NCBI RefSeq assembly: GCF_050436995.1
Contig: NC_134775.1
Coordinates: forward strand, 5,309,124-5,373,123
Direction: 5' to 3'
Source of the DNA: Anticarsia gemmatalis
Taxonomy: Eukaryota; Arthropoda; Insecta; Lepidoptera; Erebidae
Length of the DNA stretch: 64,000 nucleotides
In this document: piece after piece, positions 63,781-64,000 of the stretch
Layout: every line of letters starts with the position of its first letter
Position numbering within the stretch: the stretch's first letter is position 1
Notes under the pieces: generated by a model
What the model was told of the DNA's origin: nothing
Seen by the model: only the letters and a program-made list of their open reading frames with translations
Database searches by the model: none
Translations under genes and position numbers: made by a program

Positions 63781-64000
63781 ATTGTACGAGCAGTTTACCC
63801 GTACACTGAGTTGTAATTGTGTGGAGTGTGTTGTGGTAGGTTGTCGCAGAAGACGGGATGTTCACAGGAAATAAAATCACTGTATTGTGTCCGTACTTGC
63901 TGGTTGAGTTTATTGTACACACTAAATTACAAAGTATTAACCTAGATTACATTGACCGCGCGTGTATGACGATATTGCATACTAAGTTAATATGTGTTTA
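63781..64000 (+). repeat. Probable LTR start running off the window
   Basis: TGTACGAGCAGTTTACCCGT begins abruptly inside the LINE RT just after WLES; AATAAA at 63871 could be its polyadenylation signal. Only the first 220 bp are visible, and no partner LTR is in the window. Confidence 0.4.

Overview
The window is eukaryotic and almost certainly from a moth or butterfly (Lepidoptera). The evidence is the mix of repeat families: Helitrons with TC...CTAG ends, several tRNA-headed SINEs, BEL/Pao, copia and CsRn1-type Ty3/gypsy LTR elements, CR1/Jockey-like and RTE-like LINEs, PIF/Harbinger and MULE transposons. I found no host gene. Nearly every long reading frame is transposon protein, and most of the window can be assigned to nested insertions whose order can be read from target-site duplications (TSDs) and from host reading frames that continue across them.

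Left block (1-23403). A BEL/Pao element with an in-frame env-like region enters from the left edge (3-6257) and ends in an LTR (6321-6583) that appears to sit inside an older Helitron. A Ty3/gypsy pol fragment (6925-7756, resuming at 23003-23403) is cut first by a piggyBac-like MITE at TTAA and then by a second BEL/Pao element on the minus strand (7757-23002; 253-bp LTRs, TSD AACTT). That element was itself hit by an 854-bp no-TSD transposon (Spy-like), an RTE LINE, a hAT MITE, a 1.9-kb TA-flanked element and a 5.3-kb composite Helitron. The Helitron carries a pol-less CsRn1-like LTR element, a SINE and other repeats.

Middle block (24085-53892). A PIF/Harbinger transposase gene (minus strand) is split by a 27.8-kb insertion (24439-52276). 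The insertion is one minus-strand LINE swollen by later arrivals: a copia element (24670-38341, TSD ATAAT), a SINE, a Helitron, a plus-strand LINE (40915-45705) and a minus-strand LINE (46765-51004). The last holds a MULE with a near-intact transposase (47631-50382, 9-bp TSD). The copia element in turn holds another copy of the TA element (with its own SINE), a second Spy-like copy, a SINE, and a young CsRn1-clade Ty3/gypsy element (31891-37544; LTRs nearly identical, gag and pol open). In the Harbinger gene, an opposite-strand MADF/BESS exon lies inside the transposase intron.

Right block (53893-64000). A TIR MITE, two inward-facing truncated TA-element copies around a chimeric LINE fragment with a SINE, and a further LINE (57801-63780) split by a 2-kb element with very long inverted repeats. 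A probable LTR runs off the right edge.

The elements do not form a pathway; they parasitise one another. Dense nesting, young full-length LTR elements and absence of host genes fit a non-recombining or heterochromatic region such as a lepidopteran W chromosome, but that is inference.
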